A stretch of DNA of 64,000 nucleotides. Origin: Polyangium jinanense (GTDB lineage: Bacteria; Myxococcota; Polyangia; Polyangiales; Polyangiaceae). Numbering within the stretch: position 1 is the first letter of the stretch; each line of letters starts with the position of its first letter. This document shows positions 42,465 through 51,729 of the stretch, piece after piece. Location of the stretch: contig NZ_JAGTJJ010000014.1 in assembly GCF_028435365.1 (NCBI RefSeq), positions 133,322 through 197,321 of the forward strand, read 5' to 3'. Under the pieces are notes generated by a model, which searched no databases, was not told where the DNA came from, and worked only from the letters and a program-made list of their open reading frames with translations. The position numbers were made by a program, and so were the translations under genes.

Positions 42465-43456
42465 TCGTTTCTCGCGCGCCCGTGCGCTTCTCGCTCGGCG
42501 GCGGAGGTACCGATCTCCCGGCGTATTCGACGCGCTTCGGGGGATACCTGGTCTCCGCGGCCATCGACAAATACATCTACGTCACGGCGAACAAGCGGTT
42601 CCACCGCGACATCCGCCTCGCGTATTCGAAGACCGAGATCGTCTCCAGCGTCGATCGCGTCGAGCACCCGATCTTTCGCGAAGCCTTGCGAATGACGGGC
42701 ATCGACCATTCGATCGAGCTCACGAGCGTGGCCGATCTTCCGGCGAACTCGGGCCTCGGCTCGTCGAGCGCGTTCACGGTCGCGCTCTTGAACGCGCTCC
42801 ACACGTACAAGCGTGAGTTCGTCTCCTCGGAAAAACTCGCCGAGGAGGCGTGCACCCTGGAGATCGAGCGGCTCGGCGAGCCCATCGGCAAGCAGGACCA
42901 GTACATCTCGGCCTTCGGCAACGTCACGGCCTTCCGCTTCAACCCCGACGGCACCGTGCACGTCGAGCCCGTGCCCGTCCGGGACGAGGTGCTCGACGAG
43001 CTCGAATCGAACCTCGTCATCATCTGGTCCGGCATCGAGCGCCCGGCGCGTATCGTCCTCAGCGAGCAGGGCCAGAGGCTCCGCGAGCTCGAGCCGCCCG
43101 TGATCGAGTCGATGCACCGCATCAAGGAGATGGGCCACGAGACCTACCGGATCCTCACGAGCGGCGACATCGATCAGTACGGCGAGCTCTTGCACGTGCA
43201 CTGGTCGCACAAGCGCAAGCTCGCCTCGAAGATGACGGACTCGGTCATCGACGAGCATTACGAGGCGGCGCGGAACGCCGGGGCGATCGGCGGCAAGCTG
43301 ATGGGCGCGGGCGGCGGCGGCTTCTTCATGTTTTACGTCCGCCCCCAGGATCGACGCCGCGTGCTCGAGACCATGATCGCCCGGGGCCTGCGCCCGCTGC
43401 GTTTCCGCTTCGACATGGATGGCGCCCGCATCATGGCCAACATGCATCGATCCTGA
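42461..43456 (+). CDS. hddA: GHMP sugar kinase, D-glycero-alpha-D-manno-heptose-7-phosphate kinase-like
   Basis: A 331-aa cytoplasmic kinase. VSRAPVRFSLGGGGTDLPAY at the N-terminus is the HddA/FKP-like opening; PANSGLGSSSAFTV (94-107) is the GHMP ATP-binding loop; GGKLMGAGGGGFFMF near the C-terminus is motif 3. Adds a phosphate to C1 of heptose 7-phosphate (or another sugar). GTG start within the stop of hddC (GTGA). The pair suggests supply of an activated heptose for S-layer-like glycans or lipopolysaccharide. No heptose isomerase (gmhA) or phosphatase (gmhB) was found in the window, so those must lie elsewhere. Confidence 0.86.
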   Translation: MIVSRAPVRFSLGGGGTDLPAYSTRFGGYLVSAAIDKYIYVTANKRFHRDIRLAYSKTEIVSSVDRVEHPIFREALRMTGIDHSIELTSVADLPANSGLGSSSAFTVALLNALHTYKREFVSSEKLAEEACTLEIERLGEPIGKQDQYISAFGNVTAFRFNPDGTVHVEPVPVRDEVLDELESNLVIIWSGIERPARIVLSEQGQRLRELEPPVIESMHRIKEMGHETYRILTSGDIDQYGELLHVHWSHKRKLASKMTDSVIDEHYEAARNAGAIGGKLMGAGGGGFFMFYVRPQDRRRVLETMIARGLRPLRFRFDMDGARIMANMHRS

Positions 43457-43606
43457 CCGAGCGGAAAATCGTAGCCGCACCGGAAACACCTCCCGGCCCG
43501 CCGATGTCGAAAAAACTCGGAACCTCGCGCCGAGGTCGATGTCTTCTCGCCGTTCCCCGAGCGCGACCCCGAACGTCGCGCACGACGGAGGAGAAGGAGA
43601 TTCACC

Positions 43607-44161
43607 ATGGGCGGCGTCGACGTTGGCAGCGAGGGCGGCAAGAAGAAGGCGACGAATGCGGAGATCAACATGGTCCCGTTCATCGACCTCTTGATGTGCA
43701 CGATCGCGTTCCTGCTCATCACGGCCGTCTGGGTGACGAATTCGCGCATCAATGCGGACGCGCAGGTCCCCGGGCCTCCGAGCCCGGACCCGCTCACCGT
43801 CATCCCGCCGGAAAAAGTGCTGAACGTGCACATCGGCGAGAGTGATTTCGCGCTCGTGTGGAAGCAGGGCGCGACCGTGGTGAGCGAGGTCCGCATTCCG
43901 AAGAGTTCGCAGCAGGTGGGCGAGCTCGTGCAATACCCCGACCTCGAGAAGAAGCTCGCGGCGGAGTGGCAGGCGAACGCGAATCACCGCGATCCGAGCG
44001 ACAAGAAGCTCGATCAGGCGATCTTGCACACGGACAACCGCACGCCGTTCCGGGAGATCGTCGCGGTGCTCGATGCGCTCTACGCGACGAAGCGCACGGT
44101 GAAGCACGAAGGCGGCGACAAGGAATTGCCCGTCTTCAACATGACGTTCGCCGCGCGCTGA
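43607..44161 (+). CDS. ExbD/TolR-like biopolymer transport protein, atypical
   Basis: A 184-aa protein with one N-terminal membrane helix preceded by EINMVPFIDLLMCTIAFLLI, which includes the proton-relay Asp (D of FIDLL). The periplasmic part (TVIPPEKVLNVHIGESDFAL, FREIVAVLDALYATKRTVKH) is longer and more charged than in classical ExbD. GGAGGAGAAGGAG lies before the ATG. No exbB partner is adjacent, so it must pair with an ExbB elsewhere, perhaps the one at 14631. It stands alone between the heptose genes and the convergent propeller genes, so a TonB-like motor, gliding or Tol role are all possible. Confidence 0.84.
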   Translation: MGGVDVGSEGGKKKATNAEINMVPFIDLLMCTIAFLLITAVWVTNSRINADAQVPGPPSPDPLTVIPPEKVLNVHIGESDFALVWKQGATVVSEVRIPKSSQQVGELVQYPDLEKKLAAEWQANANHRDPSDKKLDQAILHTDNRTPFREIVAVLDALYATKRTVKHEGGDKELPVFNMTFAAR

Positions 44162-44194
44162 GGGCGAGGAACGCGGATTGGGTGATGCGCGGCC

Positions 44195-45772
44195 TCAGGG
44201 CTCGAGCGTGAGCTTGGCGGCGATGATGTCTTCGTCGACGATTCCGCTGCCCTTGGCAACCAGCGTCTTGCTCTCGTCCTCGGAGAAGTTGAAATCGGGG
44301 ATCCAGTTCCCGGCCAGCACGACATCCGTCTTGAGCGCCGTCACGTAGAAGGATTCCGTGGACTGCACCTGGCCCTTCCCGTTGTAGACGTCGAACCACC
44401 GAACCGTGCCGGTGGTGGGGTCGAGCCTCGCGAGGAACGGGTTCACCCCGGCACGTTCGAATGTGCCCGACGGCGAGGCCGGATCGATATCGATGAGGTC
44501 CCTGAACGTGCCGCCGACATAAAGCGAACCGTCCGCCGCGAGCGCGAGGCTCGTGCCGGTCGCCTGTCCGAGCTCTTTTGCCTGCCCGCCGGGAAACACC
44601 TGCTTCCAGGCGGCCTCCAACCCTACAGGCATGACGAACGCCGCGAGCTGGCCATCCTCCACGTGATTGGGCTCGACCGAAGTTTTTCCTTCGAGCTGCC
44701 CGGCAATGTACAGCGTCCCGTCGCTGCCTATGGTCGCGGCCACTGCCCGCACGGCCCCCCCCGGCCCCGCCTCGAGTTGCGTCTTGGTCATGAGAAGGCC
44801 GGTGCTCATCTCGAGCGTGAGGATGAACGAATCCGTCGCGCCCGCGTCGGCCGAGAATGTGCTGCCATCCGGAAGCATGAGCGTGCCATCGAAATGACCA
44901 ACGACACGGAGCCTGGTGTTCTCATCATAGTTCAAGGCCGTCGGCTGGACGTGGCCCTCTGCCTGAACGAACCATTGGCATTTGCCCAGCGAATCGTACC
45001 CCGCCACGAACATGCCGTTCTTCGGGGTATGGGTCGTCATGCCACAGGTCACGGTTTTACCGGCTGACGCGGTGATTGTGCCTGTCACGTAGAACTCGCC
45101 CGTCGCGGCAGCGGCGACGGCGACGGCCTCGTCCGACCCATCGCCCCCGAACTGAAACGAGGCTTTTTCAGCGATGCCATTGTTCGGTTCGGGCGTGAAC
45201 TTCCGGATGAAGACGTCGCGATCCGCGTCCCCGCCGTCGCTCGAAGCGTGCGACCCGGCGACCACGACGTCATTCCCCGCGAACGCGACGGCATACGCGG
45301 TTCGGGGCTGATACCCGATCCCGAGCGCAACCGGCGCCGCCCACGTGGCGACGCCGTTGCCATCGAGCAACGCGACGAACGCCTCGAAGCCGAAGTTGGG
45401 GCCTTCGAGCGGCAACGTCCTCGAAGGAACCTCGCCAATCTCGAAGCTCTGCCCGTTGTACGTCCCGGCGAGCGCAATCGACGTCCCGTTGCTGGCCATC
45501 GCTAACACTCGTTGCTGATCGATCGTCCCCCACCGCGCCGACCACGCGAGCGGCGCGCACGACGCGTTGGGCGAGCACGCCGACGTCGCGTCACAGAACG
45601 CCGGATGGCAAGCCACTCCGCCGGGCTCCCCACCGCTCCCGCCACTCCCGCTGCCCCCCGCCCCGCCCGCCCCGCCTTGACCGCCCGTGGTCTGTAGCGG
45701 CCCGAGGCACCCTCCGAACAGCCAAATCGACAATCCCAGACCAAACGCCACACGAGCCGCATCCACGCGCAT
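44195..45772 (-). CDS. surface lipoprotein, tandem paralogue 1 of a propeller family
   Basis: A 525-aa lipoprotein. Signal ARVAFGLGLSIWLFG, lipobox GGCL, GG(A/S)GG linker, then ACHPAFCDATSACSPN, a Cys-rich segment. The body repeats blocks such as GYDSLGKCQWFVQAEGHVQP and VLAGNWIPDFNFSEDESKTL, six to seven beta-propeller-like units with FEAFVALLDGNGVATWAAPV. It is highly similar to the protein at 47515-49131: the same order of blocks and phrases such as DGNGVATWAAPVALGIGYQP. An AGGAGGTGG ribosome site precedes the ATG. Function is unknown; the family looks like repeat-rich surface adhesins or structural lipoproteins. Confidence 0.85.
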   Translation of the reverse strand: MRVDAARVAFGLGLSIWLFGGCLGPLQTTGGQGGAGGAGGSGSGGSGGEPGGVACHPAFCDATSACSPNASCAPLAWSARWGTIDQQRVLAMASNGTSIALAGTYNGQSFEIGEVPSRTLPLEGPNFGFEAFVALLDGNGVATWAAPVALGIGYQPRTAYAVAFAGNDVVVAGSHASSDGGDADRDVFIRKFTPEPNNGIAEKASFQFGGDGSDEAVAVAAAATGEFYVTGTITASAGKTVTCGMTTHTPKNGMFVAGYDSLGKCQWFVQAEGHVQPTALNYDENTRLRVVGHFDGTLMLPDGSTFSADAGATDSFILTLEMSTGLLMTKTQLEAGPGGAVRAVAATIGSDGTLYIAGQLEGKTSVEPNHVEDGQLAAFVMPVGLEAAWKQVFPGGQAKELGQATGTSLALAADGSLYVGGTFRDLIDIDPASPSGTFERAGVNPFLARLDPTTGTVRWFDVYNGKGQVQSTESFYVTALKTDVVLAGNWIPDFNFSEDESKTLVAKGSGIVDEDIIAAKLTLEP

Positions 45773-45843
45773 CTGCCACCTCCTTGACGGAGAGGCAGGC
45801 TACCATGGGTGCATCCCCAGCGGCGTGCCGGACGGAACGTCGG

Positions 45844-47442
45844 TCAGGGCTGAATACGCGCGAGGAGGAGGTCGAGGTCCGTGGGCATGACGCTCTCGCC
45901 CTCGAATCGCAGCCTCTTCGTCCAACCGCCCGCGAGATAGACGCTCGATCCAAACGACGCGAGCGGAAGCCAGCGGGGGATGGGCGCCTCGCCGGTCCCG
46001 AGCAAATCGAAGCCGAGGAGCGCGGCCTGCGGGTCGATCTTCGCGAGAAACGCGCTCATTCCGGTGGATTCATCCATTTCGAACCCGGGCGAGCTCGCAT
46101 CGATGTCGAGGGTGGGGAAAAACGTCCCCGTCACGAAGGCTTGATCGCCCGGCGAGGTCACGGAGATGCCGAGTCCGGTCGCCATGGCCCCTGGCAATAC
46201 GAGGGTCCGCGGGGCGTTTCCGCCGGCATCGAGCACGAGGACAAACGGCGAATCTTGTTTGACCTGGTGGAGACCGTCCCCGAAATCCATGTCGCCCTGG
46301 AGGGATCCCGTCACGAAGACCTCGTCGCTGCCGGAGACCGCAATGGCCCTGGGCATCGCCGTGCCGCTCAGGTTGTGGAAGGTCTTCACCCACGCGACAT
46401 TCTGGTTGGATCCCACCTTCATGACGAACATCGCGGTCCCCTCGGTGATCTCCGGCGGCGCCTTCCCGGTCCCGTCGAGCTTCCCCGAATACGTGCCGGC
46501 GATGTAGATGTCATTCGTCGAGCTCGCCGCGATGGCCGTGGGCCTGTGGAACCCGCCGTGGAAGCGGAGGATCCAGGGACAATTGCCCATCGGATCGAAC
46601 TGAATGAGCACGGTATTCTGCTCATTGGTCGGGATGATACCGCTGCTCGTCACCCCGCACATGATCGTGACGTCGGTCGGGCCCACCGTCGACGGCGCGA
46701 GCGACCCGAGGACATAAGCCATTTGCGGAGACGCAGCCACCCCGACGACCTTGTCGAGCCCTGCGCCGCCGAACGTCCTCGACCATTTCACGGTGTCGAG
46801 ATGCGGGTCGAACGCCCGCACGAAGGCGTTGAGGTCCTCGTCCACGTCGAGCGGATCGTTTTGCCGGTACGTCCCGCCGACGACCACGGCGTTCCCAGCG
46901 CCGAACGCCACCCCATTCGCCACGCGCGGGTGGTACCCGATCGCTGGCGCGGGATCGAGCGCCTTGCCGACCGACCGCGCCCAGTTGCCGACGAACTGGG
47001 GATCAAACGCCACCACGAATGCGTCGTCGATGCCCATCCCGCCCTCGCTCGTGATGGTCGAGCTGCCGACGGTCATGGAGCCTCGGAATCGCCCGGCGAG
47101 GTAGATCCGCTCGTCCCCCGTCACCTGACTCACCGCGAGCGCCCGCGTATCCTGCTCGTTGGGAGCCTCGATTCTGCGGCTCGTCAGAGTCGGACAGGTG
47201 ACCGGGGTGCAATTCGCCTCCGTCTCCTGCGTGTGACAGAGCTCAATCCGGCACGCATCGGTGCCGCCCGCAGCGCCCGCGCCGCCCGCGCCGCCCGCGC
47301 CGCCCGCCTCGTCGCCACCGCCAGAACCACCTCCGCCGGTGATCCCGACGGAATTGTCGTACGCACCGGAATCGTAGACGAGGATGCAGCCGCCGAGCGC
47401 CACGAGGCCACAACCAGCCAGGACCGAGAAAACCGTTCTCAT
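45844..47442 (-). CDS. surface lipoprotein, diverged paralogue 2 of the propeller family
   Basis: A 532-aa lipoprotein with signal RTVFSVLAGCGLVALGG, lipobox GGCI, GGAGG linker and a Cys pair region (ACRIELCHTQETEANC). The repeats are homologous but more diverged than those of the flanking paralogues (IYLAGRFRGSMTVGSSTITS, IYIAGTYSGKLDGTGKAPPE, VFVTGSLQGDMDFGDGLHQV), each with the AGxFxG turn of SBBP-like propellers. A good ribosome site (GAGAGGAG) precedes the ATG. It sits between paralogues 1 and 3, 71 and 72 bp away, so the three genes are probably one cluster formed by duplication. Confidence 0.83.
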   Translation of the reverse strand: MRTVFSVLAGCGLVALGGCILVYDSGAYDNSVGITGGGGSGGGDEAGGAGGAGGAGAAGGTDACRIELCHTQETEANCTPVTCPTLTSRRIEAPNEQDTRALAVSQVTGDERIYLAGRFRGSMTVGSSTITSEGGMGIDDAFVVAFDPQFVGNWARSVGKALDPAPAIGYHPRVANGVAFGAGNAVVVGGTYRQNDPLDVDEDLNAFVRAFDPHLDTVKWSRTFGGAGLDKVVGVAASPQMAYVLGSLAPSTVGPTDVTIMCGVTSSGIIPTNEQNTVLIQFDPMGNCPWILRFHGGFHRPTAIAASSTNDIYIAGTYSGKLDGTGKAPPEITEGTAMFVMKVGSNQNVAWVKTFHNLSGTAMPRAIAVSGSDEVFVTGSLQGDMDFGDGLHQVKQDSPFVLVLDAGGNAPRTLVLPGAMATGLGISVTSPGDQAFVTGTFFPTLDIDASSPGFEMDESTGMSAFLAKIDPQAALLGFDLLGTGEAPIPRWLPLASFGSSVYLAGGWTKRLRFEGESVMPTDLDLLLARIQP

Positions 47443-47514
47443 GGGAATCTCCTCTCGTCCCGCGCCGATTGCCGTCGTCCACCACGACGCGGCCGCCCGC
47501 GCGCGTGGCGTGCG

Positions 47515-49131
47515 TCAGGGTTCGGGGGTGATCTTCGCGGCGATGATGTCGTCGTCGCTGACGCCGTCGCCCTTGGGAAGCAGCGTTTTGCTCCCGTCTT
47601 TGGAGAAATCGAACCAGGTGATCCAGTTCCCGGCCAGCACGACCTCATTCTGGAGGGCCGTCACGTGGAAGGACGCCGGGAGGTGCGTCTGCTCTTTCCC
47701 GTCGTAGATGTCGAACCACGAGAGCGAGCCATCGATCGTGGCGAGCTTCGCGAGGAACGGGTTCGCCCCTGCGCGTTCGAATGTGCCCGACGACGACAAC
47801 GGATCGATATCGATGACGCCACTGAACAGGCCACCGAAGAGCAGACTGTCCGAAACGAGCGTGAGGCTCGTCCCAGCGGCTTTTTCGAACACCAGCGGAT
47901 TCCCACCGGTGAACACCTGCCTCCAGGAGCTCCCCGTCCGGAGGGCCATGACGAACGCCGCGGTTTCCTTGTCGCCCAAGAGGGCGGGCTCGACCGAGGT
48001 TTTTCCTTCGAGCTGCCCGGCGATGTACACCGTACCGTCAAGGCTGCCCATGGCCGCGGCCGTTACCCGCACGGCCCCTCCCGGCTCCGCCTTGATCTGC
48101 GTCGCCGTCGTGAGGCTGCCGTTGAACATATCGATCCCGGCGACGAACGAATCCGTTCTGCCCGACTCGGCCGTGAGAACGTTGTCGTTCGCGAGCGTCA
48201 GCGTGCCCTCGAAATGACCCACGACACGGAGCCCGAGCTTCTCGTCGAGGGCCAGGGCCGTCGGCTGGACGTTGCCCTCCACCCCCGCCTGGAAAAACCA
48301 CATGCAAGAGCCCGTCGGATCATATCCCGCCACGAACATGCCGTTCTTGGGCGTGTGGGTCAACATGCCGCAAATGACGGGCTTCGACGAGGATGCGGTC
48401 ATCGTGCCCGCGACGTAGAACGCGCCCGTCGAGTCGGTGACGACGGCGACGGCCTCGTCCCGACCATCGCCCCCGAACTGAAACGTGGCTTGTTCGAGGA
48501 TGCCGTTGTTATCGCCGGGCGTGAACTTCCGGACGAACACGTCGATATCCGGGTCCCCGCCCTCGGCCGAAGCGCGCGACCCGGCGACCACGATGTCGCT
48601 GCCCGCGAACGCCACCGCACGCGCGGTTCGCGGTTGATACCCGATGCCGAGCGCGACCGGCGCCGCCCACGTCGCGACTCCATTGCCATCGAGAAGCGTG
48701 ACGTAGGCTTCGTAGCCGGTGTTGGGTGACTCGAGCCCCAACGTCCTCGGAGACCCCTCGCCGATCTGGAAGCTCTCCCCGTTGTACTCCCCGGCCAGCG
48801 CGATCTGCGTCCCGTTGCTTGCGATCGCGTGCACCCGTTGCTGATTGCCCGCCCCCCATCGCGCCGACCACGCGAGCGATGGACACCCCGGGTTGGAAGA
48901 ACAGGTCGACGTCGCGTCACACAACGCCGGATGGCAGGCGTCCGCGCCGCCCGAGCCGCCCAAGCCGCCCAAGCCGCCCGTGCCACCGGTCCCGCCCATT
49001 CCACCGCTCGCCGCGCCGCCGTCCCGCCCATCGCCGACGAGCCCGTCGTACTCCCCGCTCTTATAAGAAAGAAGGCAACCACCAAGCGCCACGATGCTCC
49101 AAGTGGCCGCGATAAAAAGAACATTCCGCAT
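47515..49131 (-). CDS. surface lipoprotein, paralogue 3, coupled to the kinase/TPR pair
   Basis: A 538-aa lipoprotein; signal RNVLFIAATWSIVALGG, lipobox GGCL, Gly-rich linker (GGMGGTGGTGGLGG), Cys-rich ACHPALCDATSTCSSN, then six to seven propeller-like repeats. It is the closest relative of paralogue 1. Its ATG overlaps the stop of the upstream TPR gene (TGATG at 49131-49133), so kinase, TPR protein and this lipoprotein are one coupled operon. The longer open frame to 49347 is an artefact of the neighbour. A function as an exported product whose synthesis tracks the kinase is an inference from the coupling. Confidence 0.84.
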   Translation of the reverse strand: MRNVLFIAATWSIVALGGCLLSYKSGEYDGLVGDGRDGGAASGGMGGTGGTGGLGGLGGSGGADACHPALCDATSTCSSNPGCPSLAWSARWGAGNQQRVHAIASNGTQIALAGEYNGESFQIGEGSPRTLGLESPNTGYEAYVTLLDGNGVATWAAPVALGIGYQPRTARAVAFAGSDIVVAGSRASAEGGDPDIDVFVRKFTPGDNNGILEQATFQFGGDGRDEAVAVVTDSTGAFYVAGTMTASSSKPVICGMLTHTPKNGMFVAGYDPTGSCMWFFQAGVEGNVQPTALALDEKLGLRVVGHFEGTLTLANDNVLTAESGRTDSFVAGIDMFNGSLTTATQIKAEPGGAVRVTAAAMGSLDGTVYIAGQLEGKTSVEPALLGDKETAAFVMALRTGSSWRQVFTGGNPLVFEKAAGTSLTLVSDSLLFGGLFSGVIDIDPLSSSGTFERAGANPFLAKLATIDGSLSWFDIYDGKEQTHLPASFHVTALQNEVVLAGNWITWFDFSKDGSKTLLPKGDGVSDDDIIAAKITPEP

Positions 49132-50159
49132 CAGAACCTCCCGGACAAACCCATTCCTCCCCCGCCCGGGACCACGATCGGCACGGGCACGAACGACGCC
49201 TTGCCCGCTTCCCCTTCCTTCGAGGACGGCGCGGTCAAGACGAGCACGAGGCCCACGCCCACGCCGGCAATCCCCACGCCCCACGCGACCGCGTTCGGCA
49301 CGAGCAGGTTGTTGTACGTGTCGACGTCCGCCTGCTCGATCGTGCACGACCCGCCATCATCGCGCGTCTTCTTGCACGCGTCGAAGCCGCTGGCCTTCGA
49401 CATGATGACCCCGCCCGTCACCCCCGCCGCGATGAGCCCCGCCACGCCCACGCCGCCCACGATGAACCCCGCCGTGCGCCGGAAGCTCGAAGGCGGCGGC
49501 GGCGTCCCGCCCCCCGTCGCCGACGCCGTCGCCGTGGGCACCACGTTCGCCGACGATGACCCCGAAGGCCCCGGCGCCGCCGGCGTCGCCACGAACTCCG
49601 TGCGCTCCTTCTCGGCCAGCGTGAGCTCGTGCTTGCGGTCCGGGCGCCCCTCGGCGCGCACCACGATCGTGTGACTCCCGGGCTCGACGTAGAGCGGCGC
49701 GGAAAGCGTCGTCGGCGAGAGCTCCGTTCCGTCGAGCACGACGGCAGACACCGGCTGCCCCGGCGGCACCACGATGCGCAGCCGCGGCACGCGCGGCGAG
49801 AGCGCGTTGATGCGCTCCTTCGCCACCTTCGCGCGTGGATCCTTGGCGTCGATCAGCGCGAGCCCGCGCTCCCAGTGCTCGAGCGCCCCGGCGATTTTCC
49901 CCTCGCCCTCGTCGCATTGCGCCACGTTGAAGAGCGTGTTCGCCACGGCGAAGAGCCCCATGCTCTCGCGCATCTTCGCGCAGCCCGTGGCCTTGTCGCC
50001 GGCCTCGATCGCCTTGCGCCCCTCGACGAAGAGCTGCTGCGCGCGCGCCTTGTCGGCCTTCTCGTCCGCGTGCGCGGCGCCGCCGATCACGATCGCCAGC
50101 GCGAGCGGCGCCGCGACGAAACACGCGCCCCGGAAGAGGCTCCGCACGGGTGTGTTCAT
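49131..50159 (-). CDS. exported TPR protein coupled to a Ser/Thr kinase, second copy
   Basis: A 342-aa protein like that at 39024, with signal RSLFRGACFVAAPLALAIVI and cleavage after AHA, a TPR region (ARAQQLFVEGRKAIEAGDKA, VANTLFNVAQCDEGEGKIAG), a PEGA-like region (ELSPTTLSAPLYVEPGSHTI), and two C-terminal helices (AGFIVGGVGVAGLIAAGV; AVAWGVGIAGVGVGLVLVL). Start at MNTP (50159) overlaps the kinase stop (ATGA); a second ATG nine bases upstream lies inside the kinase end. This order, kinase-TPR-surface lipoprotein, recurs and suggests one function split over three genes. Confidence 0.83.
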   Translation of the reverse strand: MNTPVRSLFRGACFVAAPLALAIVIGGAAHADEKADKARAQQLFVEGRKAIEAGDKATGCAKMRESMGLFAVANTLFNVAQCDEGEGKIAGALEHWERGLALIDAKDPRAKVAKERINALSPRVPRLRIVVPPGQPVSAVVLDGTELSPTTLSAPLYVEPGSHTIVVRAEGRPDRKHELTLAEKERTEFVATPAAPGPSGSSSANVVPTATASATGGGTPPPPSSFRRTAGFIVGGVGVAGLIAAGVTGGVIMSKASGFDACKKTRDDGGSCTIEQADVDTYNNLLVPNAVAWGVGIAGVGVGLVLVLTAPSSKEGEAGKASFVPVPIVVPGGGGMGLSGRF

Positions 50160-51520
50160 TTTCCCCATTCGCCGAAGTCCGCCCCGCTCTTGACGGCCGG
50201 CCCCTTCTTCGTCGCGCTGGCCGTGGCCGAAGGAACGGGCGGCGGGGCGCCCGCGTCCTCGTTCACCACGCGCGCCGGACCGACCGGCAACACCGAGGGC
50301 GGCGCGCTCGGCGCCGCTGCCTCCACACGCGCGCTGCTCGCGGTCGTCGTCGAAGACGGCACCGGCGTGGGCACTGGTTCCTCCGCGGATCCACGCCCGA
50401 AGACCATGAACGCGATCACGCCGCCGAGCACGAGCGTGCCGACCGCGCCGCCGATCATCACCCCCCGCGCCGGCGTCGCGGACGTCGGCGTCAGCATCGG
50501 CGCCGAGGGATCGCGCCTCAGCGTGACCATGTGGCTGTCGACCGCGCCGGGGTTCGTCGTGCCGACCGCGGCGACGGGCGCGAGGTTTTGCGGCTCGCCG
50601 TGCTTGTCGAGCCACGCGATCGCCTTGCGCACGGCGGCTTGCATGCTGCGCGCGTCCTGGTAACGCGCGTTCATGTCGAAGGCGAGCGACTTGTCGACCA
50701 CCTCGGCCACCTCCGCGGGCACACCTGGCATGACCACGCGGATCGGCGGGGGCGGCTGCGTCATCGCCTTGAGCAGGAGCTGGTTCAGCGTCGGCGCGTC
50801 GTGCACGTGACGGCCCGTGATCAGCGTGAACAGCGACGCGCCCACGGCCCACAGATCCGAGCGCGCGTCGACGCGGTTCCACTCGCCGAGGGCCTGCTCC
50901 GGCGGCATGAATGCGGGCGTCCCCATGGCGTTGCCCGTCTTCGTCATCTTCGCGGACGACTGCACCTCGCGCATGCGGGCGATCCCGAAGTCGAGCACCT
51001 TGAGCACGCCGTCCTTCGTGAGGAACATGTTCTCGGGCTTCAGATCGCGGTGCACGATCCCCTTGTCGTGCGCGGCGGCGAGCGTGTCGAGCAGCTGATC
51101 GGCGAGGCGGAACGACTCGGTGATCCCGAGGCGACCCGAGGGCCTCTGCCCGGCGAGCGCCTCGACGGTCTTGCCTTCGAGCAGCTCCATCACGACGAAG
51201 ACCGAGCCGTCTTCGGCCACGTCGTCGTCGAGCACGCTCACGGCGCCGGGGTGGCCGACGTTGTTCGCGACGTACCCTTCGCGGAGAAAGCGCGCGCGCG
51301 CCTCGGGGTCCACCGAGAGCTCGAGATGGAGCATCTTGATGGCGCCGCGCTTGCCGTTCCTGTGCGTGCCCTCGTAGACCGCGGCCATGCCGCCGATGCC
51401 GAGCACACGATCGATGCGCCACTTGGATCGCAGCACCGTGCCGATACGCGCCTGCGCACGACGCGACACAGCGTCGTCAAGCTCGGTCGGCGCGTCGTGC
51501 ATCACCGGCAAGGTCTGCAT
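50156..51520 (-). CDS. eukaryote-like Ser/Thr protein kinase, membrane-anchored, second copy
   Basis: A 454-aa kinase: glycine loop GIGGMAAVYEG, K62 (GAIKML), catalytic HRDLKPENM with D159, DFG at 177-179, MPPEQAL as the APE-like motif. A membrane helix (MIGGAVGTLVLGGVIAFMVF) is followed by about 85 extracytoplasmic residues rich in Pro, Thr and Ala. ATG 51520 or 51502 (both Met) are possible; the former has a GGGA-type site. It is the first gene of the kinase-TPR-lipoprotein operon. The kinase domain is close to that at 39977, so the two pairs are paralogous. Confidence 0.93.
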   Translation of the reverse strand: MQTLPVMHDAPTELDDAVSRRAQARIGTVLRSKWRIDRVLGIGGMAAVYEGTHRNGKRGAIKMLHLELSVDPEARARFLREGYVANNVGHPGAVSVLDDDVAEDGSVFVVMELLEGKTVEALAGQRPSGRLGITESFRLADQLLDTLAAAHDKGIVHRDLKPENMFLTKDGVLKVLDFGIARMREVQSSAKMTKTGNAMGTPAFMPPEQALGEWNRVDARSDLWAVGASLFTLITGRHVHDAPTLNQLLLKAMTQPPPPIRVVMPGVPAEVAEVVDKSLAFDMNARYQDARSMQAAVRKAIAWLDKHGEPQNLAPVAAVGTTNPGAVDSHMVTLRRDPSAPMLTPTSATPARGVMIGGAVGTLVLGGVIAFMVFGRGSAEEPVPTPVPSSTTTASSARVEAAAPSAPPSVLPVGPARVVNEDAGAPPPVPSATASATKKGPAVKSGADFGEWGK

Positions 51521-51729
51521 GCCCTCGTCATCCCTTACAATGTTTCCCCCGTGTTGTACAAGCGGTGCGACGGACCGTTCGCACCGGGGGCTTCCTGACA
51601 CATTCCTTCCGACGCACCTGACGCCGGGGCTCGTCCACGCGGGGCGGATCACACCCCGATCGTTTACGACCGAGACGTGGGCATGATACCGTGAACAGCC
51701 TCGCCCCCCGGCTCGCGAGCGGAAAAACC

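Noticed and set aside
45784..48729. Long open frame (981 codons) on the plus strand
   Set aside because: It is antisense to three lipoprotein genes that have signals, lipoboxes and ribosome sites; composition is rich in Arg/His/Asp as expected for the mirror frame of GC-rich genes.
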